Shown: piece by piece, positions 7,900 through 16,443 of the stretch
Layout: every line of letters starts with the position of its first letter
Numbering within the stretch: the stretch's first letter is position 1
Assembly (NCBI GenBank): GCA_047601665.1
Contig: JASGIT010000001.1
Location: 2,294,001 to 2,358,000, forward strand
Direction of reading: 5' to 3'
DNA from: JASGIT01 sp047601665
GTDB lineage: Bacteria > Pseudomonadota > Gammaproteobacteria > Burkholderiales > Burkholderiaceae_C
Length of the DNA: 64,000 nt
The notes under the pieces: model-generated
What the model was told of the DNA's origin: nothing
What the model saw: only the letters and a program-made list of their open reading frames with translations
Databases searched by the model: none
Position numbers and translations under genes: made by a program

Positions 7900-9129
7900 T
7901 TATTTCACCAACTGGTTGAGCTGGATGATGGGCAGCAGCACCGCCAGCACGATGAGCATGACCACCAGCCCCATCACCACGATGAGCAGCGGCTCCAGGA
8001 TGGTGGCGAGCTGCATGGCGCGGCGCTGCACCTCGGTGGAGAGCTGCGTGGCGGCACGCTGCAGCATCACGGGCAGCTGGCCCGTTTGCTCGCCCAGCCG
8101 GGCGAACATGGCGACCAGGCCCGGAAAGCGCTTTTTCTGCGCCAGGGCCGAGGCCAGCGGCGCGCCCTCGCGCACCAGGGCCAGGGCGTCGAGCGCGTCG
8201 GCGCGCAGGGCGCGGTTGTTCAGCGTCTCCGCCGCAGCCTGCAATGCCTTCAGGATGGGCACGCCCGCGCCCGCCAGCATGGCCAGCGTGCCCGCGAAGC
8301 GCGCCGCGTTGTAGCCGCGCGCCAGGCGGCCCACCAGGGGCAGCGTGAGCCAGGCGGCGTCGAATTTCAAACGAAATGGGGCTCTAGCCAGCGCCAGCCG
8401 TGCGCCAGCAGCTATCAAAACCAGAGTGAGCAGCATCAGCCAGCCATAGTGCCGCACGGCGTCGCTCACCGCCATCATGGCCACGGTGAGCCAGGGCAGG
8501 GCGCGCTTGGTACCCGCGAACACGCCCGCCACCTGCGGCACCACGTAGCCCACGAGAAACAGCACGATGACGATGGCGACCAGGGTGACGATGGCCGGGT
8601 ACAGCGCCGCGCCGATGAGCTTGGCGCGCAGCGCCTGGCGGGCTTCCAGGTCGTCGGCCAGGTTTTCGAGCACGGTGCCCAGGCTGCCGCTGGACTCGCC
8701 CGCGCCGACCACGGCGCAGTAGATGTCGGCGAACTCGCGCGGGTGCTGCGACAGCGCGCGGGCGAACGACGCGCCCGCGTTCACCTCGGCGCGCAGCGCG
8801 GCCACCAGGTGGTGCTGGCGCTCGTCCTCGGCCTCGTCGGCCAGGGCGGTGAGGGCGCGCTCCAGCGGCAGGCCCGAGGCCACCAGGCCCGCGAGCTGGC
8901 GCGTCCATACCGCGAGGCCGGTGGAGTTGAACACCGGGCGGGTGAACAGGCGCTGGCTCCACGTCAGCGGCGCGCCCGTGCCTTGCCCCGCGCCCACCGG
9001 CTCCACCGCCAGCGGTACCAGCGCCTGGGCGCGCAGCAGGCTGCGCGCGGCGCGGGCGGTGTCGGCCTCGATGGTGCCTTTGCGGGGCTGGCCCTGGGCA
9101 TCCAGGGCTTCGAACGAAAACGCGGGCAT
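7900..9129 (-). CDS. gspF: Type II secretion inner-membrane platform protein GspF
   Basis: A 409-residue polytopic inner-membrane protein of the type II secretion (T2SS) assembly platform, which contacts the ATPase GspE and GspL. It has the duplicated T2SSF cytoplasmic domains, each followed by hydrophobic segments, and ends with a C-terminal transmembrane helix (LLIVVMGLVVMLIVLAVLLP). The start codon overlaps the stop of the LLM oxidoreductase gene by one base (TGATG). The stretch LIAAGARLALARAPFR lies on a copy of the dispersed REP-like repeat (8378-8420). It is the last gene of the gspG-to-F operon. Confidence 0.92.
   Translation of the reverse strand: MPAFSFEALDAQGQPRKGTIEADTARAARSLLRAQALVPLAVEPVGAGQGTGAPLTWSQRLFTRPVFNSTGLAVWTRQLAGLVASGLPLERALTALADEAEDERQHHLVAALRAEVNAGASFARALSQHPREFADIYCAVVGAGESSGSLGTVLENLADDLEARQALRAKLIGAALYPAIVTLVAIVIVLFLVGYVVPQVAGVFAGTKRALPWLTVAMMAVSDAVRHYGWLMLLTLVLIAAGARLALARAPFRLKFDAAWLTLPLVGRLARGYNAARFAGTLAMLAGAGVPILKALQAAAETLNNRALRADALDALALVREGAPLASALAQKKRFPGLVAMFARLGEQTGQLPVMLQRAATQLSTEVQRRAMQLATILEPLLIVVMGLVVMLIVLAVLLPIIQLNQLVK
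8378..8420 (-). repeat. REP-like repeat inside gspF
   Basis: On the minus strand TTTTGATAGCTGCTGGCGCAC, spacer, GGCGCTGGCTAGAGCCCC. It is read in frame as LIAAGARLALARAPFR in GspF. Confidence 0.6.
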
Positions 9130-10118
9130 CAGTCGAGCGCCTGGGCGGCCAGGGTCAGCGAGCGCAGCCGCAGCGCGGGGTCGAACACGTCGCTGACCAG
9201 GATGAATTCGTCGGCCTCGGTGGCGTCGGCCAGGGCCTGGAAGCCCGCGCGCACCGTTTGCGGGCCGCCGACGACGCCCACGGCGAGGAAGTCGGCAATC
9301 GCCGCGCGCTCTTGCGGCTGCAACTGCGGCAGGTAGTTTTCAATGGGCGGGCGCAACTGCCCGCGCTGGCCGGTGAGGATGCCCAGCACGCGCTGGTAGG
9401 TGCTGCTGGCCAGGAACTGGGCCTCGTCGTCCGTGGGTGCCGCGATCACCGGCACGCCGATGGCGACGTAGGGCTTGGCGAGCTGGGCCGAGGGGCGGAA
9501 CAGCTGCCGGTACAGGTCGATCGCCTGGTGCAGATAGCGCGGCGCGAAGTGCGAGGCAAAGGCGTAGGGCAGGCCCATGTGCGCGGCCAATTGGGCCGAG
9601 AACAGGCTGGAGCCCAGCAGCCAGATCGGCACCTGGGTGCCCGCGCCCGGCATGGCGACGATGCGCGCGCCGGGCTGCACCGGCCCCAGCAGGCGCTGCA
9701 GCTCGGCCACGTCGCGGGGGAAGTCTTCTTCGCTTTCCACCCGGTCGCGGCGCAGCGCGCGCATGGTGGGGCCGTCGGTGCCGGGGGCGCGGCCCAGGCC
9801 CAGGTCGATGCGGCCGGGGTAGAGCTCGGCCAGGGTGCCGAAGGCCTCGGCCACCACCAGCGGCGCATGGTTGGGCAGCATGATGCCGCCCGAGCCGACG
9901 CGGATCTTCGACGTGCCGCCCGCGATGTGCCCCACGAGCACGGCAGTGGCGGAACTGGCGATGCCCGGCATGTTGTGGTGCTCGGCCAGCCAGTAACGCG
10001 CGAAGCCCAGCGACTCGGCATGGCGCGCGGTGGCCAGGGCGATAGCAAGCGCATCGGCCACGCTGCCGCCTTCGCGCACGGCGACGAGGTCGAGCAGGGA
10101 AAGGCGGGGTTTCGTCAT
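9129..10118 (-). CDS. LLM-class (luciferase-like) flavin-dependent oxidoreductase
   Basis: A 329-residue TIM-barrel protein of the bacterial luciferase-like superfamily (MsnO8-type LLM class). Typical motifs are present: YWLAEHHN near 40, the GSGGIMLPNH stretch, and LGLGRAPGTDG near 105. Such enzymes use FMNH2 to oxygenate or reduce varied substrates; the substrate cannot be named. The ATG at 10118 is chosen; the TTG at 10127 would overlap gspE. The gene sits between gspE and gspF in the same orientation, 5 bases after gspE and overlapping gspF by 1 base, so it must be co-transcribed with the secretion genes. Confidence 0.85.
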   Translation of the reverse strand: MTKPRLSLLDLVAVREGGSVADALAIALATARHAESLGFARYWLAEHHNMPGIASSATAVLVGHIAGGTSKIRVGSGGIMLPNHAPLVVAEAFGTLAELYPGRIDLGLGRAPGTDGPTMRALRRDRVESEEDFPRDVAELQRLLGPVQPGARIVAMPGAGTQVPIWLLGSSLFSAQLAAHMGLPYAFASHFAPRYLHQAIDLYRQLFRPSAQLAKPYVAIGVPVIAAPTDDEAQFLASSTYQRVLGILTGQRGQLRPPIENYLPQLQPQERAAIADFLAVGVVGGPQTVRAGFQALADATEADEFILVSDVFDPALRLRSLTLAAQALD

Positions 10119-10123
10119 GGCAG

Positions 10124-11521
10124 TCAATCCCGGGTTACGCGCAGCACTTCTTCGCGGCTGGTCACGCCTTCGCGCACCAGCCGTTCGCCGTCGTCGCGCA
10201 TCAGCGCCATGCCGCCGGCCAGGGCCTGGGCGCGCACGTCGGCCTCGGCGGCCTGGTTGTGGATCTGGGCGCGGATGGCGTCGTCCACCACCAGCAGTTC
10301 GAACACGCCGGTGCGGCCCGCGTAGCCGGTGTGGCCGCAGTGCTCGCAGCCCTTGCCGTGGCAGGGCGCGCAGTATTTACGCACCAGCCGCTGGGCCAGC
10401 ACGCCGAGCAGCGAGGACGACAGCAGGAACGGCTCCACGCCCATGTCCGTCAGGCGCGTGATGGCGCTGGCGGCGTCGTTGGTGTGCAGCGTGGCCAGCA
10501 CCAGGTGGCCGGTGAGCGAGGCCTGGATGGCGATCTGCGCGGTCTCGAAGTCGCGGATTTCGCCGATCATGATCACGTCCGGGTCCTGCCGCAGGATGGC
10601 GCGCAGCGCCTTGGCGAAGGTCAGGTCGATCTTGGCGTTGACCTGCGTCTGCCCCACACCGGGCAGCTCGTATTCGATCGGGTCTTCCACCGTCATGATG
10701 TTGTTGCTGGCCGCGTCGAGCCGTTGCAGGCCCGCGTACAGCGTGGTGGTCTTGCCCGAGCCCGTAGGGCCGGTGACCAGGATGATGCCGTGCGGCTGGC
10801 GGATCAGGCCCTCGAAGCGCGCCAGCGTGTCGCCCAGCATCCCGACGGATTCGAGGCTGAGCTTGCTTTCGCTTTTATCCAAAAGGCGCAGCACGGCGCG
10901 CTCGCCGTGGGCGCTGGGCAGGGTGGAGACGCGCACGTCGATGGCGCGGGTACCCAGGCGCAGGCTGATGCGGCCGTCCTGCGGCAGGCGCTTTTCGGCG
11001 ATGTCCAGGTCGGCCATGATCTTCAGGCGCGAGATCAGCGCCGCGTGCAGTGCGCGGTTGGGCTGCACCACTTCGCGCAGCGCGCCATCGACGCGGAAGC
11101 GCACGCTGGAGTGGCGCTCGTAGGGCTCGATGTGGATGTCGCTCGCGCCGTCGCGCGCGGCCTGGGTCAGCAGCGCGTTCAACATGCGGATGATGGGCGC
11201 GTCGTCCGCCGTCTCCAGCAGGTCTTCGACGGCGGGCAGTTCCTGCATCATGCGCGAGAGGTCGGCATCGGACTCGACCTCGCTGACCACCATGGCGGCG
11301 CTCGACTCGCCCTGCGCGTAGGCGGCGCTGATGCGCTGCGCGAGCGCGTGGGCGTCGAGCGCCTGCAGGTGCTGCACGGTGTGCTTGCGCAGCACTTCGG
11401 ACAGCGCCTGCAGCGACTCGGCGCTGGGCGCGCTGCCGTGCCAGAGCACGAGCTGCTGGCCGTCGTCCTCCAGCAGCAGTTGCGCGCCGCGCGCGAAGGC
11501 GTAGGGCAGGGGGTAGCGCAT
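10124..11521 (-). CDS. gspE: Type II secretion ATPase GspE
   Basis: A 465-residue cytoplasmic hexameric ATPase that drives pseudopilus assembly. It contains the N-terminal GspE/PilB domain, Walker A GPTGSGKTT near 252, an Asp box, a Walker B region (DPDVIMIGEIRD), and the zinc tetracysteine motif CAPC...CEHC near 384-396 typical of GspE. The length is slightly short of the usual 490-500, owing to a compact N-terminus. The start ATG at 11521 lies 4 bases after the gspD stop. Confidence 0.95.
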   Translation of the reverse strand: MRYPLPYAFARGAQLLLEDDGQQLVLWHGSAPSAESLQALSEVLRKHTVQHLQALDAHALAQRISAAYAQGESSAAMVVSEVESDADLSRMMQELPAVEDLLETADDAPIIRMLNALLTQAARDGASDIHIEPYERHSSVRFRVDGALREVVQPNRALHAALISRLKIMADLDIAEKRLPQDGRISLRLGTRAIDVRVSTLPSAHGERAVLRLLDKSESKLSLESVGMLGDTLARFEGLIRQPHGIILVTGPTGSGKTTTLYAGLQRLDAASNNIMTVEDPIEYELPGVGQTQVNAKIDLTFAKALRAILRQDPDVIMIGEIRDFETAQIAIQASLTGHLVLATLHTNDAASAITRLTDMGVEPFLLSSSLLGVLAQRLVRKYCAPCHGKGCEHCGHTGYAGRTGVFELLVVDDAIRAQIHNQAAEADVRAQALAGGMALMRDDGERLVREGVTSREEVLRVTRD

Positions 11522-11525
11522 GGGG

Positions 11526-13859
11526 TCAGTTCACGAAGCGGTAGTCGTCTTCCGGCGGCGCGGGCTTGGGCGCGGGCGCAGGGGCCGGCGCTGCCGCAGG
11601 CGCCGCTGCGGGCGTGCCGCCCGGCAGCATGGGGAGCACCGGCGCGCCCTGCACCGTGCCCAGCACCGTGCTGGGGGCGGGCTGCACGGCCTGCTGCACG
11701 GCGCGGATGGCTTCGTAGCGGTCGGTCATCAGCGCGTCGCTCGCGGCGGCGTCGCGGATGACGGTGGGGCGCAGGAACACCATCAGGTTGGTCTTGGTGC
11801 GCGTGCGCTTTTCGCTGCGGAACAGGTTGCCCACCACGGGCACGTCGCCCAGCACCGGCACCTTGTCTTCGCCGCCGGCGTAGCTGTCTTCCAGCAGGCC
11901 GCCGATCACGATGATGCTGCCGTCGTCCACCAGCACGTTCGACTCGATGGCGCGCTTGGTGGTGCTCGGGCCATAGGTGTTGCTGGAGGTGGAGCTGTCG
12001 ATCTTCGACACCTCCTGGTAGATCGTCATCTTCACCGTGCCGTTCTCGTTGATCTGCGGGCGCACCTTGAGCATCAGGCCCACGTCCTTGCGCTCCACGG
12101 TGGTGAAGGGGTTGACGGTGCTGCTGCCCGTGCTGTTGGCATACGAGCCCGTGACGAAGGGCACGTTGCTGCCGACGATGATCTTGGCCTCTTCGTTGTC
12201 CAGCGTCATCAGGTTGGGGGTGGAGAGCACGTTCGCGTCGCCGCTGTTCTGCAGGAAGTTGGCGAGCGCGCCCAGGTAGTACTGGCCGTTGATGCGCGGC
12301 GCGATGGCGATGTTCATGCCCGTGCCCAGGCCGGTCAGCGCGCTGGCCGCCGTGGTGCCGCCGCTGGCCAGCCCGGCCATCAGCGAGATGATGTTCGCGC
12401 CCCCGCCCGCGGTGGAATTGGTGCCGATGACGCCCAGCGCGTTGCCGTTCTTGCTCAGCACGCTCTGCCACTGCACGCCGAACTCGGCCAGCTTGCTGGT
12501 CGTCACCTCGACGATCAGGCTCTCCACCAGCACCTGGGCGCGGCGGCCGTCCAACTGGTCGATCACCGCGCGGATCTGGCGGTACAGCGGGTCGGGTGCG
12601 GTGATGATGAGGGAGTTGGTCGACGGGTCGGCCTGGATCATGCCGCCGGTCGAGGGCTGGTTGCTGTTGCTGCTGGAAGACAGGCTGCCGCCGCCGCCCG
12701 CGCCCAGGCCCATCGAACTGCCGCTGCTGGAGGAAGACAGCCCGCCGCCGCTGCTGCCGGTGCTGCTGGTGTTCAGCAGCCCGCTCGGGGGCGTGCTGCT
12801 GGCCTGCGGCGCCGTGCTGCTGGCGCTGGCCGTTGCGCCGCCGCTGCCCGCCGCCGCCCCGCCCATGCTGGCGACTGCGGCGCGCAGCGTGGTGGCGAGC
12901 TTGGTGGCGTCGGCGTTCTTCAGGTAGACCACGTGGATGTTGCCCGTGGCCGCGCCGCTGCCGGGCGCGGCGGGCTGGTCCAGCTTGGCGATGAGCGAGC
13001 GGATGAGCGCCAGCCGCGCCGGGTTGGCCGCGCGCACCACCACGGCATTGCTGCGCGGCTCGGCGAGCAGCGCGGTCCGGTACGAGGTGTCGGACTGGCC
13101 CTGCGCCGCCGCGGGCGCCGCCGCCGTGGGGGTGCCGCCGCTGCCGCCTTCCACCAGGCGCGTGAGCAGGGGCACCAGATCGCCCGCGATGGCGTATTGC
13201 AGCGGGATCACCTCCACATCGGTGGCGTTGGCCACGTCCATGGTGGCGATGATGCGCGCGATGCGCTGCAGGTTGTCCGCGTAGTCGGTGATGACCAGCG
13301 AGTTGTTGCCGGGGTTGACGTTGATGGTGTTGTTGGGGCTGATGAGCGGGCGCAGCACCGGCACCAGGTTGTTCGCGTTCTCGTAGTTGAGCTTGAAGAT
13401 CTGCGTGACCACCTGCCCGCCCTGCTGGCGCGGCGCGCCGCCGCCCTGCGACACGCCCACGCTGCCGGTCTGCAGCTTGGCGTCGGCCTCGGGCACCACC
13501 TTGTACAGGCCCGCCGCCTCCACCACCGTGAAGCCCTGCAGGCGCAGCGCGGCCAGGAACTGCTGGAACGCGGCGGCGGGCGGCACGGGCTTTTCGGTCA
13601 CCAGCGTGAGCTTGCCCTTCACGCGCGGGTCCACCACCACGTTGCGGCCCGTGATGGTGGCCATGGTGCGCGCCACGGCGTCGATCTCGGCGTCGGCGAA
13701 GTTCAGCGTCACGGGTTCGCCCGCCTTCACGCTGCCGTCCGCATGGGCGCCGCGGGCAGTCTGCTTGGCGGGTTGGGCATGAATTGGGCCGCTAGCGCTT
13801 GCCAGTAAAGCGCTGGCAGCTATTGTATTGAGAGCAAATCGCAGGGTCTTGGAAGGCAT
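11526..13859 (-). CDS. gspD: Type II secretion outer-membrane secretin GspD
   Basis: A 777-residue secretin that forms the outer-membrane channel. It has a signal peptide (about 1-28), N0-N3 periplasmic domains, a long Ser/Gly/Ala-rich linker at about 336-396, and a secretin core at about 470-720, including VPVLGDVPVVGNLFR near 660. The C-terminus is Pro/Ala-rich. The signal peptide core (NTIAASALLASASG) is encoded by a copy of the REP-like repeat at 13785-13826. The start ATG is at 13859, 6 bases after the gspN stop. Confidence 0.95.
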   Translation of the reverse strand: MPSKTLRFALNTIAASALLASASGPIHAQPAKQTARGAHADGSVKAGEPVTLNFADAEIDAVARTMATITGRNVVVDPRVKGKLTLVTEKPVPPAAAFQQFLAALRLQGFTVVEAAGLYKVVPEADAKLQTGSVGVSQGGGAPRQQGGQVVTQIFKLNYENANNLVPVLRPLISPNNTINVNPGNNSLVITDYADNLQRIARIIATMDVANATDVEVIPLQYAIAGDLVPLLTRLVEGGSGGTPTAAAPAAAQGQSDTSYRTALLAEPRSNAVVVRAANPARLALIRSLIAKLDQPAAPGSGAATGNIHVVYLKNADATKLATTLRAAVASMGGAAAGSGGATASASSTAPQASSTPPSGLLNTSSTGSSGGGLSSSSSGSSMGLGAGGGGSLSSSSNSNQPSTGGMIQADPSTNSLIITAPDPLYRQIRAVIDQLDGRRAQVLVESLIVEVTTSKLAEFGVQWQSVLSKNGNALGVIGTNSTAGGGANIISLMAGLASGGTTAASALTGLGTGMNIAIAPRINGQYYLGALANFLQNSGDANVLSTPNLMTLDNEEAKIIVGSNVPFVTGSYANSTGSSTVNPFTTVERKDVGLMLKVRPQINENGTVKMTIYQEVSKIDSSTSSNTYGPSTTKRAIESNVLVDDGSIIVIGGLLEDSYAGGEDKVPVLGDVPVVGNLFRSEKRTRTKTNLMVFLRPTVIRDAAASDALMTDRYEAIRAVQQAVQPAPSTVLGTVQGAPVLPMLPGGTPAAAPAAAPAPAPAPKPAPPEDDYRFVN
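13785..13826 (-). repeat. REP-like repeat inside gspD
   Basis: On the minus strand CAATAGCTGCCAGCGCTTTAC, then TGGCAAGCGCTAGCGGCCCA. It is read in frame as the hydrophobic core of the GspD signal peptide (TIAASALLASASG). Confidence 0.75.
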
Positions 13860-13865
13860 GAGAGT

Positions 13866-14690
13866 TCAACCCAAGGTGATGACGGAGCGCGCGCCGCTGC
13901 GCCGCCCGATGATGTTGAGCAAGTTGGAGAGCTGCGCCTCGTGGCCCGGCGCCGCCGTGGCCTCGCCGTTGAAGCGCAGCCGCTGGCCCACCCACTGGCC
14001 GCTGCCGCTGAGCAGCAGGGCGCCATCGAGCGTGCTCAGCGTGAGCGTGGGGGAGGGCGTGGCGGTGGTGCCGCCCGCCAGTTGCAGCCGGTAGCTGCCC
14101 ATGGGCCGCAGGGTGGACAGGCGCGAGGACATCGCCAGCGCGTCCAGCCGCACGCCGCCGCTCAGTTGCAGGCGGCCGGCGGCCCAGTCGAGCACCAGCG
14201 CGTCGGTGGAAATGTTCAGCTGGCCCTGCGGCTGCAAGGTGTTCCAGGGCGTGCCCAGGCCGGTCAGCACGCTGGCGGGCCACTGGCTTTGCGCATTGGC
14301 GACCGCCACGTGCGCGCCGCCCCAGCGCGGCGCCACGGCGAGGGTGACGGGCTGGCGCGCGCAGCAGTCGGACCGCAGGCTGGCGCGCAGGCCGGTGAGG
14401 CCGGGGCGCAGCTGCCATTGCACGCGGCCCGGCAGGGCCAGGCTGTCCTGGCTGTCCGCGCCGCCCGTCAGCACCAGTTGCGCCGAGCCCGTCCACACCG
14501 TGCCGCGCGCCTCGGCCAGCCGCACCTGGCCGCCGCTGGCGCGGGCCAGGCCGCTCGCCAGCCACTGCGCCGGGGCGAACACCGCCAGCGCGGGCAGCAC
14601 GCCCAGCAGCAGCCCGGCCAGCGCCCACAGGCGGGGCGAGCGCGGGGCGCGGGGCTGGAAGCGGCGGGACGGTGTGGAACGGCGGTTCAC
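13866..14690 (-). CDS. gspN: Type II secretion protein GspN
   Basis: A 274-residue T2SS protein N. It has a basic N-terminus, one transmembrane helix (LWALAGLLLGVLPALAVFAP) and a periplasmic beta-rich domain. GspN is an accessory T2SS component of uncertain function, present in only some systems. The start is a GTG at 14690 that overlaps the gspM stop by 4 bases (GTGA), which is why the GTG is preferred over internal ATGs. Confidence 0.85.
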   Translation of the reverse strand: MNRRSTPSRRFQPRAPRSPRLWALAGLLLGVLPALAVFAPAQWLASGLARASGGQVRLAEARGTVWTGSAQLVLTGGADSQDSLALPGRVQWQLRPGLTGLRASLRSDCCARQPVTLAVAPRWGGAHVAVANAQSQWPASVLTGLGTPWNTLQPQGQLNISTDALVLDWAAGRLQLSGGVRLDALAMSSRLSTLRPMGSYRLQLAGGTTATPSPTLTLSTLDGALLLSGSGQWVGQRLRFNGEATAAPGHEAQLSNLLNIIGRRSGARSVITLG

Positions 14691-15211
14691 GACGGGTTCT
14701 GGTCTTGCGGCAGCGCCAGGGTCAGGCTGCCGTCCCAGCGTGCGGTGGTGGAGTCTTTGGCGCTGTTGGGCGTGCGGGTGAGCTTGGCGTCCAGCACCGT
14801 CGCGCGGGCGTTGCTGCGCGCCTGCGCCAGCCACAGGGCCAGCGCGGCGGCGTCCGCGCCCTTGAGGGTGACGGTGGCGCGGTCGGCGGCGAACTGGAGG
14901 CGGCCCGCCGCGCCCAGGTGCTGCGTTAGCGCTTTTTGCAGGCTCTGGCGCGCGTCCTGCGCCTTGGCGGGGGGCAGGGCCTGCAGCTGCAGCGCCTCGG
15001 CGCGCAGCGCCTGCATGTGCTGCAACTCGGCGTCCAGCCGGGCGTGCTGCGCGGGGGCTTCGCGCAGGGTGCGCAGCGCCGGGGCCAGCAGCAGCCACCA
15101 CAGCACGGCCAGGAGCACCACGGCGCCGGCGGCCAGCACCAGGTTCTGCTCACGCGGGGCCAGGGCCTTCCAGCGGGCTTGCAGGGCGGATGTGTTCAGC
15201 GGGCGGTTCAT
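14687..15211 (-). CDS. gspM: Type II secretion protein GspM
   Basis: A 174-residue bitopic inner-membrane protein. It has a short cytoplasmic N-terminus, one membrane helix near 24-45 (LVLAAGAVVLLAVLWWLLLAP), a periplasmic coiled-coil-like stretch and a small ferredoxin-like C-terminal domain. GspM partners GspL in the assembly platform. The start ATG overlaps the gspL stop by 4 bases. Confidence 0.88.
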   Translation of the reverse strand: MNRPLNTSALQARWKALAPREQNLVLAAGAVVLLAVLWWLLLAPALRTLREAPAQHARLDAELQHMQALRAEALQLQALPPAKAQDARQSLQKALTQHLGAAGRLQFAADRATVTLKGADAAALALWLAQARSNARATVLDAKLTRTPNSAKDSTTARWDGSLTLALPQDQNPS

Positions 15212-16428
15212 GGCGTGGCCCCCGTGCGCAGGGTGATGTCGTTGTCGGCCACTTGGGCGCGGTAGCCCGCCGCGCCCAGGCGCTCGCGCAGCGGCGTGGC
15301 GGCGTCGGGCGGGAGGGCGACGCCGCGCAGCCGCAACTCGCCGTTGGCGTATTCGAGGCCCGTGGGCTGTGCGCCGGGGGGCAGGGCCTGGCCCGCGGCG
15401 GCCATCAGCGGCTCCAGGTCGCGGGGCGACACGCTGCCCGTGGCCTGGCGCAGGCGGGCCACTTCGCGCTCCATCTGCACGGGTGCGTCCACCACCACCT
15501 TGATCTGCGGAAAGGTCTGCGTGAGCGCGCTCTGGATGCCCGTTTGCTGGGCCTTGAGCGACTGGCGTTCCTGCCACGCCCAGGCGTTCAGACCCGTCAG
15601 GTGCGCCACCGCCAGCAGTGCCGCGCCCCAGCGCGCCGCGCGCCACTGCGGGGCGCGCAAGAAGGTGTTGAAGCCGCCCAGCGCCTTGCGCAGCGCGCGC
15701 GTGCCGCCGCTGTGGCCCGCCAGATCGAACTGCGCCAAATCCCAATCGCCACGCGCGGCGCGCAGGGCGCGGTCGCTGGCGGTGGCGATCTGTACGGGGC
15801 GGCCCAACAGCCGCTCGGCCAGCGCGGCCACGGCGGGCTCGGCCTGCACGGGGGCTGCATCAGGGTCCTGCGGCAGCAGCAGGGGGGCGGCGGCCAGGGG
15901 CAGCAGGGTCAGGCCCTGGTCCGCGCCCTGGGCGGTGGCGAGGATGTGGGCTTCCTCGGGCGTGCCGAGGGCGTGGTATTGCGCCGCGTCTTCGCCCAGA
16001 GCGCCCGGTGCGAATTCGGGCACTATGCGCGCCACCGGGCGGCCCGCGGCGTCCAGCGCCTGCACATGGGCGCGCAGCCAGGCCCGGTCGCACACGGCCA
16101 CCCAGGCGGCTTCGCCGGCTTTCGCGCCGGGTTGCAGCGCGAAGTGCAGCTGCGCGGGCTCGTCCAGCAGGCGGTCTTCCAGCAGCCCTTCGAGCACGGC
16201 GCGCAGGCGCTGGGCGTTGTTCAGCGGCAGGCCCTGCGGCAGGGCGATGCGCTGCCATGACAGGGCGCGCACCGGCACCACGGCCACCGTTTCGCCCGCG
16301 CGCCCGGGGTCGGGCAGCAAGGCGGGCGCGCACTGGCCGTGGCGCTGTGCGCTGTGGCCGTCGGCGGTGAGGGTGTAGCCGTAGTCGCCGTCCGGGGCGG
16401 GGGGCAGGTGCAGGAGGAGTGTGCTCAT
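15208..16428 (-). CDS. gspL: Type II secretion protein GspL
   Basis: A 406-residue inner-membrane protein. Its cytoplasmic actin-like N-terminal domain (about 1-240) docks GspE. A single membrane helix lies near 265-285 (WGAALLAVAHLTGLNAWAW), followed by a periplasmic ferredoxin-like domain that pairs with GspM. The size and order between gspK and gspM are standard. The start ATG is at 16428, 15 bases after the gspK stop. Confidence 0.9.
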   Translation of the reverse strand: MSTLLLHLPPAPDGDYGYTLTADGHSAQRHGQCAPALLPDPGRAGETVAVVPVRALSWQRIALPQGLPLNNAQRLRAVLEGLLEDRLLDEPAQLHFALQPGAKAGEAAWVAVCDRAWLRAHVQALDAAGRPVARIVPEFAPGALGEDAAQYHALGTPEEAHILATAQGADQGLTLLPLAAAPLLLPQDPDAAPVQAEPAVAALAERLLGRPVQIATASDRALRAARGDWDLAQFDLAGHSGGTRALRKALGGFNTFLRAPQWRAARWGAALLAVAHLTGLNAWAWQERQSLKAQQTGIQSALTQTFPQIKVVVDAPVQMEREVARLRQATGSVSPRDLEPLMAAAGQALPPGAQPTGLEYANGELRLRGVALPPDAATPLRERLGAAGYRAQVADNDITLRTGATP

Positions 16429-16443
16429 AGGGGCCGCGGCATT

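Noticed and set aside
10118..10127. TTG start at 10127 for the LLM oxidoreductase
   Set aside because: It would overlap gspE by 4 bases, but the ATG at 10118 gives the usual family start and is the stronger codon. The difference is only three residues.
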